A stretch of DNA of 64,000 bases from Lachnospiraceae bacterium (GCA_017934175.1 JAGBKB010000065.1:1-64000), one strand, 5' to 3'. Counted from the first letter of the stretch, positions 33,688 through 44,747 are shown. The notes: generated by a model from the letters alone, not told the origin. Numbers and translations: made by a program.

Positions 33688-35025
33688 TTATTCCAACAAA
33701 AAAGCCAAATAATATGGTATAGTTAATATTTTATCATTCTGTCCTATATTATATTTACCTAATTTTATACATCTTTTTACTTTATATTTTTCATAATTGT
33801 CAAGAATTGTCTTTGCTGATTTTGTTTTGCCTGATTTAGCCTTTACTTCAATTAATGTTGCTTCATTTTTATAATTCATAACAAAATCAATCTCAAGTCC
33901 TGAGTCTTTATGAAAATAATATAACTTCTTATTTATTTTGGAAAAGGCATCTGCTATTATATTCTCATATACGGCACCTTTATATATATTTAAATTATCA
34001 TTTAATATTTCTCCAGCAGTTCCTTTATCAAGCATTGATATAAATAATCCTGTATCAATAAAATATAATTTGAAAATGTTATCAATTTTGTTTCCTTCAA
34101 GTGGCAATTCTAAATTTGATAAGTTATAGCATGGACTAACTAAGCCATAATCTACGAGCCATCCTATACTTGCTTCATACTGTTCTAATCTTCCCTTCTT
34201 CTCAATTTTTGAAAATTGAAATTTTTTATTCTCTTTTGCAAGTTGTGATGGTATAGAGTCAAAAACACGATTTATTCTTGCAAGTAAAGTTTTATTTATT
34301 TTCTCATTTTCATTTTCATCTAAATGTTTTCCAAAATCATCTTTATATTCTTCTATAAGATTTCTCTGCATAGAGTAGACTTTGTTCATATCATTTGTAT
34401 CTATAAATGTATTGATTACTTCTGGCAATCCACCTACACAAATATATTCTTTAAAATACCGAAGAAATGAATTATGTAAAGCACTACTTATTTGTTTTTT
34501 ATTATAAAAACAATCTTTTACGCTATCTACAACTTCCTTCTTTATTCCTTTTGCCCATAAAAATTCTTCAAAATCTAATGGATACATATATAACATCTCT
34601 TCCGAACCAATAGGGACACCTTTGCTACTTTTTTTATTATAACCTTTAATCCCAAGAAGAGAGCCTGTAGCAATCACATCATATCTGCCATCTTCAACAA
34701 AAACCTTTAAACTCGCTCTCGCATTTTGACATTCTTGAATTTCATCAAAAATAATAATAGTTGAATTAGGTTCAAATGTTGCATCTGGCATCTTAGCAGA
34801 TATATCAAGTGTCATCCTATTCACTATCAAATCACCGTCAAATATTTCTTTCATTGATGAATTATTTTTAAAGTTAATATATACTACATTTTTATAATGC
34901 TCTTTTGCAAAAAACGTAGCAATATAAGTCTTTCCAACTTGTCTCAATCCTCTTATAACAAGTGCTTTTTCATTTTTATTATTGAACCAATCAAGTAAAT
35001 TGTCATAAATCTTTCGTTTTAACAT
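33688..35025 (-). CDS. AAA ATPase with C-terminal DUF4143 domain
   Basis: 445 aa. N-terminal AAA_14 domain: Walker A GLRQVGKT (26-33), Walker B TIIIFDEIQE, then the ATGSLLG sensor. The C-terminal DUF4143 part carries the restriction-endonuclease-like motif DSGLEIDFVMNYKNEATLIEVKAKSGKTKSAKT, whose D, E and K fit a nuclease-like core. The family is widespread and poorly understood and is often carried as a mobile or selfish-looking single gene. It stands alone, between pst and dnaK, behind three tandem promoter-like repeats. A hydrolytic or DNA-related role is inferred. Confidence 0.9.
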   Translation of the reverse strand: MLKRKIYDNLLDWFNNKNEKALVIRGLRQVGKTYIATFFAKEHYKNVVYINFKNNSSMKEIFDGDLIVNRMTLDISAKMPDATFEPNSTIIIFDEIQECQNARASLKVFVEDGRYDVIATGSLLGIKGYNKKSSKGVPIGSEEMLYMYPLDFEEFLWAKGIKKEVVDSVKDCFYNKKQISSALHNSFLRYFKEYICVGGLPEVINTFIDTNDMNKVYSMQRNLIEEYKDDFGKHLDENENEKINKTLLARINRVFDSIPSQLAKENKKFQFSKIEKKGRLEQYEASIGWLVDYGLVSPCYNLSNLELPLEGNKIDNIFKLYFIDTGLFISMLDKGTAGEILNDNLNIYKGAVYENIIADAFSKINKKLYYFHKDSGLEIDFVMNYKNEATLIEVKAKSGKTKSAKTILDNYEKYKVKRCIKLGKYNIGQNDKILTIPYYLAFLLE

Positions 35026-35046
35026 AAATCACTCCTCTTTGCAATT

Positions 35047-35142
35047 ATTTTAGCACTTTTTACATCGAAAATCAAGAGTATTTATGCACTTTTTACAATG
35101 AAAGTCAAGGATGTTTATACACTTTTTTTATCCAATTTACAA
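35047..35142 (-). promoter_or_regulatory. Three tandem promoter-like repeats before the DUF4143 ATPase
   Basis: Three imperfect repeats of 33-34 bp each hold a -35 and a -10 spaced exactly 17 bp: TTGATT/TAAAAT (35070-35075, 35047-35052), TTGACT/ATAAAT (35103-35108, 35080-35085) and TTGTAA/TATAAA (35137-35142, 35114-35119). Each has a TG before the -10 within a shared AAAAAGTG core. Repeat number may vary between strains. Confidence 0.65.
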
Positions 35143-35186
35143 GGGATTGTTACACTTTTTTAAATAAATATTCTATGTCTTGTTTG

Positions 35187-35219
35187 TTAAAAAAGCCCCG
35201 ACCATACGGTCAGGGCTTT
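35187..35219 (-). terminator. Terminator of grpE-dnaK
   Basis: AAAGCCCTGACC and GGTCGGGGCTTT form a strong stem with a GTAT loop, followed by T residues on the minus strand, just after the dnaK stop. Confidence 0.9.
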
Positions 35220-35231
35220 AAAATCAGCCAC

Positions 35232-37142
<1,911 letters not shown>

Positions 37143-37149
37143 CTATCGA

Positions 37150-37770
37150 TTACTTTTTTACTTTTACCATTGAATGTCTTAAAACTTGGTCTTTATACAT
37201 ATATCCCTTTTGCAGTTCTTCTACTACTGAGTCAACTTCGCCTTCTGCATTTTCATCTGTCATCACAGCATTGTGAAGATTTGCATCAAATGGTTTTCCA
37301 ACTGCTTCTATAGGTTTTACACCTAAATCTTCAAATGTTTTAAGTATTTGTTTATAAATCTTATCAATACCATCAACAAATGAATTATCTTTTAAATCAT
37401 CAGGTATAGAATTAATTGCTCTTTCAAAATTATCAACTATTGGAAGAATCTTTGTAAGTATCATAGAAGCACCTATATCAATCATCATAGCCGATTCTTT
37501 TTCAGAACGTTTTCTAAAATTATCGAATTCTGCAAGTAATCTTTTGTATTTATCTTCCCACTCTTGTACCTTTTCATTTGCAAGAGTTAGGTCATCTTTT
37601 TCTGATTCTACCGTTTCTTTCTTACAGTCACAGTCTTTATCACATTTTTTACAATCTTCTTCACTGCAACCTTCTTCACCGCAGTTTTCGCATCCACAAT
37701 TACAATCGTTTTTTATATTTTGTTCATTCTCCTTTTCATCTATATTTGCCTCATCTTTTATGTTATCCAT
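37150..37770 (-). CDS. grpE: Nucleotide exchange factor GrpE with cysteine-rich N-terminus
   Basis: 206 aa. The central coiled coil and C-terminal beta domain (FDNFRKRSEKES, VDNFERAI, GVKPIEAVGKPFDANLHNAVM, GYMYKDQVLRHSMVKV) are standard. It releases ADP from DnaK. Unusual is residues 23-49, which hold nine Cys (C23, 25, 27, 30, 35, 40, 43, 47, 49) with acidic residues, resembling a metal-binding or redox-responsive tail. Its expression is controlled by CIRCE immediately upstream. Confidence 0.95.
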   Translation of the reverse strand: MDNIKDEANIDEKENEQNIKNDCNCGCENCGEEGCSEEDCKKCDKDCDCKKETVESEKDDLTLANEKVQEWEDKYKRLLAEFDNFRKRSEKESAMMIDIGASMILTKILPIVDNFERAINSIPDDLKDNSFVDGIDKIYKQILKTFEDLGVKPIEAVGKPFDANLHNAVMTDENAEGEVDSVVEELQKGYMYKDQVLRHSMVKVKK

Positions 37771-37835
37771 TTAATATACCTCCTAACGGTTCCATAACCA
37801 TAAAACGATTATAGAGCCAGCGTCATATAAAAATG

Positions 37836-37862
37836 TTAGCACTCACTTTTACCGAGTGCTAA
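37836..37862. promoter_or_regulatory. CIRCE operator (HrcA binding site)
   Basis: A perfect TTAGCACTC-N9-GAGTGCTAA inverted repeat between the promoter and grpE. HrcA binds it and represses grpE-dnaK at normal temperature. No hrcA gene lies in this window. Confidence 0.97.
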
Positions 37863-37863
37863 C

Positions 37864-37892
37864 ATCATACCACTTTTTTTATTATTTGTCAA
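37864..37892 (-). promoter_or_regulatory. Sigma-A promoter of grpE-dnaK
   Basis: Consensus TTGACA (37887-37892) and TATGAT (37864-37869) with a 17-bp spacer, immediately upstream of CIRCE, so HrcA binding blocks the start site. Confidence 0.9.
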
Positions 37893-37986
37893 GTATTTTT
37901 AAAATGAAGATAAAACCAAACTTTTATAATAAAAATACCAAACAAAAAGGCAGATTTAATCCGCCCAAATACCTTTATATACTTTT

Positions 37987-39951
37987 TTATACCGATATTA
38001 TTACTGGAATAATAAGTGGTTCTCTCTTAATCACTTTCCATAAATAATCTTCTGCAGCATTTGTAACCATTGATTTTAATCTTTTCCAATCATTACTATT
38101 GTCTTTTAAATATTCTGATATTGAGGTTTTAACCACAGACTTTAAACCATTTATCAAATCTTCGGACTCTTTCATATATACAAAACCTTTAGATATAATA
38201 TCAGGTCCTGATATAAGTTCCGATGAAGCATCAGAAAGTGCCATAGCGATTATGACCATACCTCCTGTTGCGAGTGTCTGTCTATCTCGAAGAACTATAT
38301 TGCCTACATCTCCTACTCCAAGACCATCTACATATATTGCATTTGCAGATACATGTTCTTTAACTTCTGCAGAATCTTCACATATCTCAAGCACATCTCC
38401 TACTTCAAGTAATAAGCATTTTTTCTTTTCTACTCCCACTGACTCTGCAATAAGTGCTGCTTCTTTTCTATGGCGATATTCTCCATGAACTGGTATTGCA
38501 TATTTTGGATTTACTAATGTATATATAAGTTTTAATTCCTCTGCACAGGCATGCCCAGATACATGAGTATCTTGGTGAATAACAGTTGCGTGTAAACGAT
38601 ACAATTCATCAATTATCCTATTTACTGCCTTTTCATTTCCAGGTATAGGTGATGAAGAAAAAATAACTACATCTCCTGCTTTGATATTAATCTTTTTATT
38701 TTGGCCTTGAGCCATCCTTGAAAGTGCAGCCATCGATTCGCCTTGACTACCTGTTGTAATTATTACTGTCTTTTCATCTTTGAAGTTCTTTAGCATATCA
38801 GTTTGTATAAGTGTACCTTTTGGCACATTTATATAGCCAAGTGCTGTTGCAATATTAATTATATTTATCATACTTTTTCCTTCTATTGCAACTTTTCTCC
38901 CATATCTTGAAGCAGTGTCTATAACTTGTCTAACTCTATCTACATTTGATGCAAATGTGGATACTATAATTCTGTCATTACTATGTTCATTAAATATTGC
39001 ATCAAACATTTTACCAACTGTTCTTTCGCTCATAGTAAATCCAGGTTTTATAGCATTTGTAGAGTCTGACAAAAGTGCAAGAACACCCATTCTTCCAATT
39101 TCTGCAAAATGAGGTAAATCTATGGCATCACCAAATACTGGTGTATAATCCACTTTAAAATCTCCAGTATGCATAATAATTCCTGCTTTAGTGTAGATGG
39201 CAAGAGCCACAGAATCTACAATACTATGATTGGTTTTTATAAACTCAACATACATATTGCCAAGTTTGACAATATCTGAAAAACTAACTGTATTTAATTT
39301 ATAACTTGTTATTTTATGTTCTTTAAGTTTACCTTCTACAAGTGCCAAAGTAAGGCGAGTTCCGTATATCGGTACATTTATTTCCTTGAAAATATATGGA
39401 ATAGCACCTATATGGTCCTCATGTCCATGAGTAAGGACAAGCCCTCTTATCTTATGTTGATTCTTCTTAAGATATGTCACGTCTGGTATTACTAAATCTA
39501 TACCAAGTAAATCTTCAGTTGGAAATGCTATACCGCAATCAATGATTATAATGTCATTTTCATCTTCTATAAGTGTTATATTCATACCTATAGCATTTAA
39601 TCCACCAAGTGGTATAATCTTAATTTTTGCATTTTTTTTAGGGTTATAATTTTCTAAAAACTTTCTATTTTTAGCCGTCATTTTTTCTATATAAGATTGA
39701 TTAGTAGATAAATTAGATATGAGACTACTATTCATATTATTAGAAATATGATTGCTTATATTATTATTTTTATTATAATCATTTCTATTATTTGCACTAT
39801 AATTTGATTTCTTATTGCAATCATTTGTCTTATTATTATTGTAATTTTTTTGCTTATTATTTATAGCATTATTATTCTTCACATTGTCTCCTTTCATCTT
39901 TTTTTCATAATACTCATCAAAACTTTTCATTTTTGAATTATTAAAACTCAT
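37987..39951 (-). CDS. rnj: Ribonuclease J with Asn-rich N-terminal extension
   Basis: 654 aa versus about 555 for usual RNase J. Residues from about 107 match the metallo-beta-lactamase/beta-CASP fold: KIIPLGGLNAIGMN, the zinc motif HGHEDH (175-180), and beta-CASP segments such as STFASNVDRV and HVSGHACAEELKL. RNase J is an endo- and 5'-exonuclease in Firmicute RNA decay. The first 106 residues are low-complexity: 26 of residues 22-87 are Asn. The start is supported by AGGAGA about 10 nt upstream. The tail could tether the enzyme or be disordered. Confidence 0.93.
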   Translation of the reverse strand: MSFNNSKMKSFDEYYEKKMKGDNVKNNNAINNKQKNYNNNKTNDCNKKSNYSANNRNDYNKNNNISNHISNNMNSSLISNLSTNQSYIEKMTAKNRKFLENYNPKKNAKIKIIPLGGLNAIGMNITLIEDENDIIIIDCGIAFPTEDLLGIDLVIPDVTYLKKNQHKIRGLVLTHGHEDHIGAIPYIFKEINVPIYGTRLTLALVEGKLKEHKITSYKLNTVSFSDIVKLGNMYVEFIKTNHSIVDSVALAIYTKAGIIMHTGDFKVDYTPVFGDAIDLPHFAEIGRMGVLALLSDSTNAIKPGFTMSERTVGKMFDAIFNEHSNDRIIVSTFASNVDRVRQVIDTASRYGRKVAIEGKSMINIINIATALGYINVPKGTLIQTDMLKNFKDEKTVIITTGSQGESMAALSRMAQGQNKKINIKAGDVVIFSSSPIPGNEKAVNRIIDELYRLHATVIHQDTHVSGHACAEELKLIYTLVNPKYAIPVHGEYRHRKEAALIAESVGVEKKKCLLLEVGDVLEICEDSAEVKEHVSANAIYVDGLGVGDVGNIVLRDRQTLATGGMVIIAMALSDASSELISGPDIISKGFVYMKESEDLINGLKSVVKTSISEYLKDNSNDWKRLKSMVTNAAEDYLWKVIKREPLIIPVIISV

Positions 39952-39965
39952 AGTACTTTATTCTC

Positions 39966-40241
39966 CTATTTCCTTAAGTCTATTTCATCTTTTAGCATTT
40001 TTTCAAATGTATCAAAAATTCCATCTGCTTCATCACTTGGAACAATTTCATAATTTGCCATATCACTATCAGGTTCTGATACATCTTTTAAAATATAGCA
40101 GTCCCCATCTTCATCATCCTCAACAACTTCTGCAACAAATAAATATGTAGTACCATCTATTATAGTTTGCTCTATAACTTCTACTTCTACATCACCATCA
40201 TCACTACTCAATACTATTATGTTTTCTTTCTTTTTTGACAT
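39966..40241 (-). CDS. DUF1292 family protein
   Basis: 91-aa acidic protein with the DUF1292 core: IIVLSSDDGDVEVEVIEQTIIDGTTYLFVAEVVEDDEDGDCYILKDV. Function unknown. In Firmicutes this family often lies beside ruvX and ireB, as here, an order conserved enough to support the gene call. It is followed by RNase J 14 nt downstream. Confidence 0.9.
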   Translation of the reverse strand: MSKKKENIIVLSSDDGDVEVEVIEQTIIDGTTYLFVAEVVEDDEDGDCYILKDVSEPDSDMANYEIVPSDEADGIFDTFEKMLKDEIDLRK

Positions 40242-40260
40242 ACTCTCTCCTATTTATTGG

Positions 40261-40770
40261 TTATATTTTATTTGCTTGGCGATAATCCTGTAAAATTATC
40301 TCTGCTGCGATTTGGTCAATATTTTTTTTCCAGTCTTCTTTTTTTATACCTCTTTCTGCTAAAATAGTTTTAGCCTCAACAGTTGTTAATCTTTCATCTT
40401 GAAAACTTATTTTAAAACAGTTACTATTTTTAAACTCTTGTACTTTATTAACTATTTCAGTTTTTACTTCATCTTCTATACTTATCGCATTTAAGCCATT
40501 TTTAAGCATTTTGGCAAAGTTCTTTACCTTTTCCACCCTCTCCCCTTCTGTTCCATCTGCATTTAGTGGTAGTCCTATAACTATATCTGTAACTTCTTTT
40601 TGTTTTATTATATCTACGATTTCTCTTATACTCTTTCGAAGCACATTTGCTTTATCTCTAAAAATTGTTTTTACCGGATAAATGAAATCAACTTCCAAAT
40701 CAAAAATAGCGAGACCAATAGAAAAATCTCCATAATCAATACCTAAAATTTTTCTTTTATTCACGGACAA
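40261..40770 (-). CDS. ruvX: Holliday-junction resolvase-like RuvX (YqgF)
   Basis: The RNase H-like fold is clear: ILGIDYGDFSIGLAIFD with the catalytic Asp, IVIGLPLNADGTEGERVEKVKNFAKML, the F-Q-D-E-R-L-T-T-V-E-A motif, and the end WKKNIDQIAAEIILQDY. Family members act in 16S rRNA 5'-end processing or on DNA junctions. The start is uncertain: no Shine-Dalgarno precedes the TTG at 40770 or the GTG at 40764, and an earlier frame adds a hydrophobic tail not seen in the family. A GTCCGTGAA sequence occurs both here and about 70 nt upstream. Confidence 0.88.
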   Translation of the reverse strand: MSVNKRKILGIDYGDFSIGLAIFDLEVDFIYPVKTIFRDKANVLRKSIREIVDIIKQKEVTDIVIGLPLNADGTEGERVEKVKNFAKMLKNGLNAISIEDEVKTEIVNKVQEFKNSNCFKISFQDERLTTVEAKTILAERGIKKEDWKKNIDQIAAEIILQDYRQANKI

Positions 40771-40857
40771 AACAAATAAAAAATAACTTTTCTTTTTCGA
40801 AAAGTGAAACAAATTCTATGAACTTCATTTCACGGACATTTATTTAATAAAGCAAAC

Positions 40858-41127
40858 TTATTTAAAGTTTTGCTCAATATAATATCTTATTAGTTCTTCT
40901 ACTAATTCATCTCTTTCAACTTTAGTAATAAGTGACCTTGCACCATTAAAACTTGTTATAAAAAGTGGTTCCCCAGACATAATATACTGCACTAATTGGT
41001 TTGTAGGATTATACCCTTTCTCTTTCAATGCACCATAAACCTTGGCGATGACCTCTTTTACATCTACCTCTTTTTCTTCAGTGTTTTGCTCACTTGTGTA
41101 TATAATTTGAGTTACATCTTTATCCAT
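40858..41127 (-). CDS. ireB: IreB family regulatory phosphoprotein
   Basis: 89 aa, matching UPF0297/IreB closely: TQIIYTSEQ near the start (the Thr substrates of the IreK kinase in Enterococcus lie here), then VYGALKEKGYNPTNQLVQYIMSGEPLFITSFNGARSLITKVERDELVEELIRYYIEQN. It modulates envelope-stress responses in enterococci. There is no Shine-Dalgarno. A perfectly spaced promoter places the transcript start at the ATG, so it may be leaderless. It heads the ireB-ruvX-DUF1292-rnj cluster. Confidence 0.95.
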   Translation of the reverse strand: MDKDVTQIIYTSEQNTEEKEVDVKEVIAKVYGALKEKGYNPTNQLVQYIMSGEPLFITSFNGARSLITKVERDELVEELIRYYIEQNFK

Positions 41128-41133
41128 ACATTT

Positions 41134-41162
41134 ATTTTACTTTATTATTTAATATTTTGCAA
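41134..41162 (-). promoter_or_regulatory. Promoter placed for a leaderless ireB mRNA
   Basis: TTGCAA (41157-41162) and TAAAAT (41134-41139) spaced 17 bp. The expected +1 is position 41127, the A of the ireB start codon. Confidence 0.65.
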
Positions 41163-41236
41163 GTTTTTTACTATTACAATTTCATTAAAATTTTATAAAA
41201 ATAATAAAAACTGCTTATTTTTTATGATTTTTACAC

Positions 41237-41962
41237 TTACTTAATACTATTATTTACTATTCTATCTTCTAAAACTCTTATACTATCATAATTTTCTATA
41301 GAAGCAACTGACAAAAAATAATCAAAAACCTTAAAATAATATGTGTTGTAATATGTATCTAAAAATGATATTTGAGTTTTTTCACATTTAATTTCACTAT
41401 CTTTATCTTTCAATATCTGCTCATTTACTATACAAGGTAATTGAGTATTTTTTATATCATTATCTATATTATATGCCTTCACATTTTTAGGTTCTATATA
41501 CTTTTCACTACCAGATGCTTTAAATAGGCTCTCTTTTATAGTCCATAATTTAGTTAATCTTTCTATACTACTATATTCATCATCCCCATCTAAAATATAT
41601 TTTTTTTCATATTCGTCAAATACATAATTTAATATATTAAGATTTTTTTTATCAAGATATTCTATATCTATTCCTATTTTTTGAGTAGATTTAACAAATA
41701 CAACTATATCTTTAGAGTGGCTGACATTAAAAAATGGTCCGTTCTCTATATATGGTTTTTTTAATTTGTTATATTTGATATCAGATTCTAAAACTTTTAG
41801 ATTGTTATAAATAATAATACCACTTAAAAGCGATAGAGATTTAGATTCATTTGATTTGTAATTTAAACTATCACTAAATCTTTTAGGGATATTTTTTTTT
41901 ATATAGTCTAATTCAAAACTTGTAATATTATTTTTTAAGTATTTAATAACTAATTCATTCAT
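41237..41962 (-). CDS. 4'-phosphopantetheinyl transferase (Sfp-like)
   Basis: 241 aa. The three family motifs are visible: FFNVSHSKDIVV (about 77-88), IGIDIEYLDKK (about 96-106) with the Mg-binding D and E, and KLWTIKESLFKASGS (about 138-152). These enzymes move phosphopantetheine from CoA to carrier proteins. The length resembles the Sfp/Gsp type rather than AcpS. No carrier protein or NRPS/PKS gene is near. The ATG has no obvious ribosome site. The region before it lacks a convincing -35. Confidence 0.88.
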   Translation of the reverse strand: MNELVIKYLKNNITSFELDYIKKNIPKRFSDSLNYKSNESKSLSLLSGIIIYNNLKVLESDIKYNKLKKPYIENGPFFNVSHSKDIVVFVKSTQKIGIDIEYLDKKNLNILNYVFDEYEKKYILDGDDEYSSIERLTKLWTIKESLFKASGSEKYIEPKNVKAYNIDNDIKNTQLPCIVNEQILKDKDSEIKCEKTQISFLDTYYNTYYFKVFDYFLSVASIENYDSIRVLEDRIVNNSIK

Positions 41963-42001
41963 AAAACATATGTCGTTAAAACTAATTTTAATATATGATG
42001 T

Positions 42002-42928
42002 TTATTTTGTTATTATAGTTCCAGACTCACCTTTCAATGCTTTTTTAGCATTCTTTAAGTCTGCAATTATTGCTTCTTTCCCTGTACTCGCAAATGACAT
42101 ACAAGCAAGAATTTTAGGAAGCATTGAGCCTGGTGCAAATTGATTTTCAGCAATATATTTTTTACATTCATCTATAGTTAGATGTGATAATTCTTGCTGA
42201 TTTGCCTTACCATAATTAATACATACTTTGCTAATAGCAGTTAAGATAACTAAAGAATCTGCATTGATAATTTCGGCAAGTTTTGCAGAAGCAAAGTCTT
42301 TATCAATAACAGCAGGCACGCCTTCGTATTTTCCACATTTCTCTACAACTGGTATTCCCCCACCTCCAACAGTTATAACTATGCTGCCACTATTTACTAA
42401 ACTATCTATGACATTTTTTTCAACAACATCTATAGGCTTTGGGCTTGCCACTACTCTTCTATATCCTCTTCCTGCATCTTCAACAAAACTCCACCCTTTT
42501 TCACTTTTTATTTTATCTGCAACATTTTTTTCATAAAATGCACCTATAGGTTTTGTAGGCTTTTTAAATGCTTCATCATATTCATCCACTACTACCTGTG
42601 TAATAACACAAGTTACATCTTTTTTTATACCTCTATTTCTTAATTCATTTCCTATCGCATTTTGCAAATGATACCCTATATATCCTTGACTCATTGCTCC
42701 GCATTCAGGAAATGGCATTTCACCTTTTATAATACCATTTTCATATGCATAATTCATAGAAAGATTAATCATCCCTACTTGAGGTCCATTGCCATGAGCA
42801 ATTATAACTTGATTACCATCTTCAACCAAATCTACAATTGGTTTTGCAGTTTCTTCTACTAACTGTTGTTGTTCTATTGCAGTATCTCCAAGAGCATTAC
42901 CTCCAAGTGCTATAACAATTTTTTTCAT
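42002..42928 (-). CDS. arcC: Carbamate kinase
   Basis: 308 aa amino-acid-kinase fold enzyme: MKKIVIALGGNALGD, VIIAHGNGPQVG, GSIVITVGGGGIPVV, PAVIDKDFASAKLAEII, FAPGSMLPKILACMSFA. It makes ATP from carbamoyl phosphate in arginine or agmatine breakdown. No arcA or arcB lies nearby; here it sits between the phosphopantetheinyl transferase and recX. Confidence 0.96.
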   Translation of the reverse strand: MKKIVIALGGNALGDTAIEQQQLVEETAKPIVDLVEDGNQVIIAHGNGPQVGMINLSMNYAYENGIIKGEMPFPECGAMSQGYIGYHLQNAIGNELRNRGIKKDVTCVITQVVVDEYDEAFKKPTKPIGAFYEKNVADKIKSEKGWSFVEDAGRGYRRVVASPKPIDVVEKNVIDSLVNSGSIVITVGGGGIPVVEKCGKYEGVPAVIDKDFASAKLAEIINADSLVILTAISKVCINYGKANQQELSHLTIDECKKYIAENQFAPGSMLPKILACMSFASTGKEAIIADLKNAKKALKGESGTIITK

Positions 42929-42972
42929 AATTAATCCTTTCTTTCGCCTTTATAAGATATATTTATATCATA

Positions 42973-43470
42973 TTAGTTATTCTTCATTACATCTAATATC
43001 TTATCATATGAAAACCCTTTTCTAAATAAATAAGACAAAATCTTTTGTTTTTCCTTTGGCTCCATATCTCTTTCTCTTTCAAAATAATCAGGACACTTTT
43101 TAAGTAAATGTTTTTTTATTAAAGCCTCTTCATCAATCTCTATATCATCATCAAATATACTATCAAGCAACTCTTTTTTTATTCCCTTTTGATACAATTT
43201 TTGTTTTAAAACCTTAATTGAATATGTATTTTTATGTAACTCTATAAATCTTTTCGCAAAATCTTCATCATTGATAAAATTATGTTTCTTCAAAAACTTA
43301 ATAGTTTCATCTATTATTTCATCAGTGTACTTTTTGCCTTGTTTTAACTTATCTCGAAGTTGTTTTTCAGTCTTACTATAATTAGTTATAATATAAATTG
43401 CTCGTTCTTTGCAATTAGTCAGCGACCAATCATCTTTACTCATTTTTTTTACATCAAGATTGTAAGCCAT
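42973..43470 (-). CDS. recX: Recombination regulator RecX
   Basis: 165 aa with three-helix RecX repeats: RAIYIITNYSKTEKQLRDKL, IIDETIKFLKKHNFINDEDFAKRFIE, and a C-terminal repeat ending LFRKGFSYDKILDVM. RecX binds and restrains RecA filaments. It lies downstream of recA on the same strand, separated by the recA terminator, so it may be expressed by partial readthrough. Confidence 0.93.
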   Translation of the reverse strand: MAYNLDVKKMSKDDWSLTNCKERAIYIITNYSKTEKQLRDKLKQGKKYTDEIIDETIKFLKKHNFINDEDFAKRFIELHKNTYSIKVLKQKLYQKGIKKELLDSIFDDDIEIDEEALIKKHLLKKCPDYFERERDMEPKEKQKILSYLFRKGFSYDKILDVMKNN

Positions 43471-43510
43471 ATTATCCTTTCATCTTTTTTAATACTTAAT
43501 TTCACTTTAT

Positions 43511-43544
43511 AAAAATAGTCAGCAAATAATAACTTGCTGACTAT
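43511..43544 (-). terminator. Terminator of recA
   Basis: ATAGTCAGCAA and TTGCTGACTAT form an 11-bp stem, followed by TTTTA on the minus strand, just after the recA stop. Confidence 0.9.
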
Positions 43545-43552
43545 CCCATAGC

Positions 43553-44671
43553 CTATTCTTCATCTTCATCAAAATCTTCATCTTCATCCGGCACTTCAGG
43601 AGTATTTTTTGAATATGTAGCATTCTTTTCTTCCATATCTTTCTTAAATGCTTCTCTTACTTTGCCTTCTATCTCATCAAAGATTTCTGGATTATCTTTT
43701 AAGAACTGCTTCGCATTTTCTCTGCCTTGTCCTATCTTTTCTTTGTTGTAAGTTATCCAAGAACCTGATTTGTCTACTATTTCATAGTTTATTGCAGTAT
43801 CAAGCACATCCCCTACTCTTGATATACCTTCGCCAAACATTATATCAAACTCTGCTTCTTTAAATGGTGGGGCTACTTTGTTTTTAACAACTTTTACACG
43901 CACATGGTTACCTATTATCTCTCCACCTGATTTAAGCGATTCAACTCTTCTAACTTCAAGTCTAACTGATGAATAAAACTTAAGTGCTCTACCACCTGTT
44001 GTAGTTTCTGGATTTCCAAACATAACACCAATTTTTTCTCTAAGTTGATTGATAAATATAACTGTACAATTTGATTTTGAGATAACACTTGTGAGTTTTC
44101 TTAATGCTTGAGACATAAGTCTTGCTTGCATACCCATAACTGAATCACCCATATCTCCATCAATCTCTGCCTGTGGAACAAGTGCTGCTACTGAATCCAC
44201 AACAACCAAATCAACTGCTCCACTTCTAACCATTGTCTCACATATTTCAAGTGCCTGCTCACCAGAATCAGGTTGTGAAATATATAAATGGTCAATATCA
44301 ACCCCTATATTTTTTGCATATACTGGGTCAAGTGCATGTTCTGCATCAATAAATGCTGCTATTCCACCTTTCTTCTGTACTTCAGCAACCATATGAAGTG
44401 TTACTGTAGTTTTACCTGAAGACTCTGGACCATATACTTCTACAACTCTTCCTCTTGGTATGCCACCTATACCAAGTGCTATATCAAGTGATATAGACCC
44501 TGTTGGGATTGCTTCTACATTGAGGTCTACAAGTGACTCCCCAAGTTTCATTATAGAACCTTTCCCAAATTTCTTTTCAATTTGAGTAAGTGCAGAATCA
44601 AGTGTTTTTAACTTGTCTTCCTTACTTCCTGTTACTCTTGTTACTGGCTCTTTTGATACACTTTTTGCCAT
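43553..44671 (-). CDS. recA: Recombinase RecA
   Basis: 372 aa, full length. Walker A GPESSGKT, the [21 protein letters not shown]alker B region, L2 loop [21 protein letters not shown], and an acidic C-tail ([11 protein letters not shown]) are all present. It drives homologous recombination and SOS cleavage of LexA. AAAGGAG precedes the ATG, with a TTGAAA/TATAAT promoter upstream. I do not see the Gram-positive LexA box (GAACNNNNGTTC) around that promoter. Confidence 0.99.
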   Translation of the reverse strand: MAKSVSKEPVTRVTGSKEDKLKTLDSALTQIEKKFGKGSIMKLGESLVDLNVEAIPTGSISLDIALGIGGIPRGRVVEVYGPESSGKTTVTLHMVAEVQKKGGIAAFIDAEHALDPVYAKNIGVDIDHLYISQPDSGEQALEICETMVRSGAVDLVVVDSVAALVPQAEIDGDMGDSVMGMQARLMSQALRKLTSVISKSNCTVIFINQLREKIGVMFGNPETTTGGRALKFYSSVRLEVRRVESLKSGGEIIGNHVRVKVVKNKVAPPFKEAEFDIMFGEGISRVGDVLDTAINYEIVDKSGSWITYNKEKIGQGRENAKQFLKDNPEIFDEIEGKVREAFKKDMEEKNATYSKNTPEVPDEDEDFDEDEE

Positions 44672-44718
44672 ATCTTTCTCCTTTAATACTACGTTTCAAT
44701 AGTACCATTCCAACATAT

Positions 44719-44747
44719 ATTATAATAGATATATTGCTTTTTTTCAA
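44719..44747 (-). promoter_or_regulatory. Promoter of recA
   Basis: TTGAAA (44742-44747) and TATAAT (44719-44724) separated by 17 bp, about 48 nt before the ATG. Confidence 0.8.

Noticed and set aside
35041..35165. Tandem repeats taken at first for a CRISPR array
   Set aside because: Units of 33-34 bp are contiguous, without unique spacers, and each holds a promoter.
41962..41996. Third leaderless gene (phosphopantetheinyl transferase)
   Set aside because: A weak -10 like sequence is present but no convincing -35 or extended motif.
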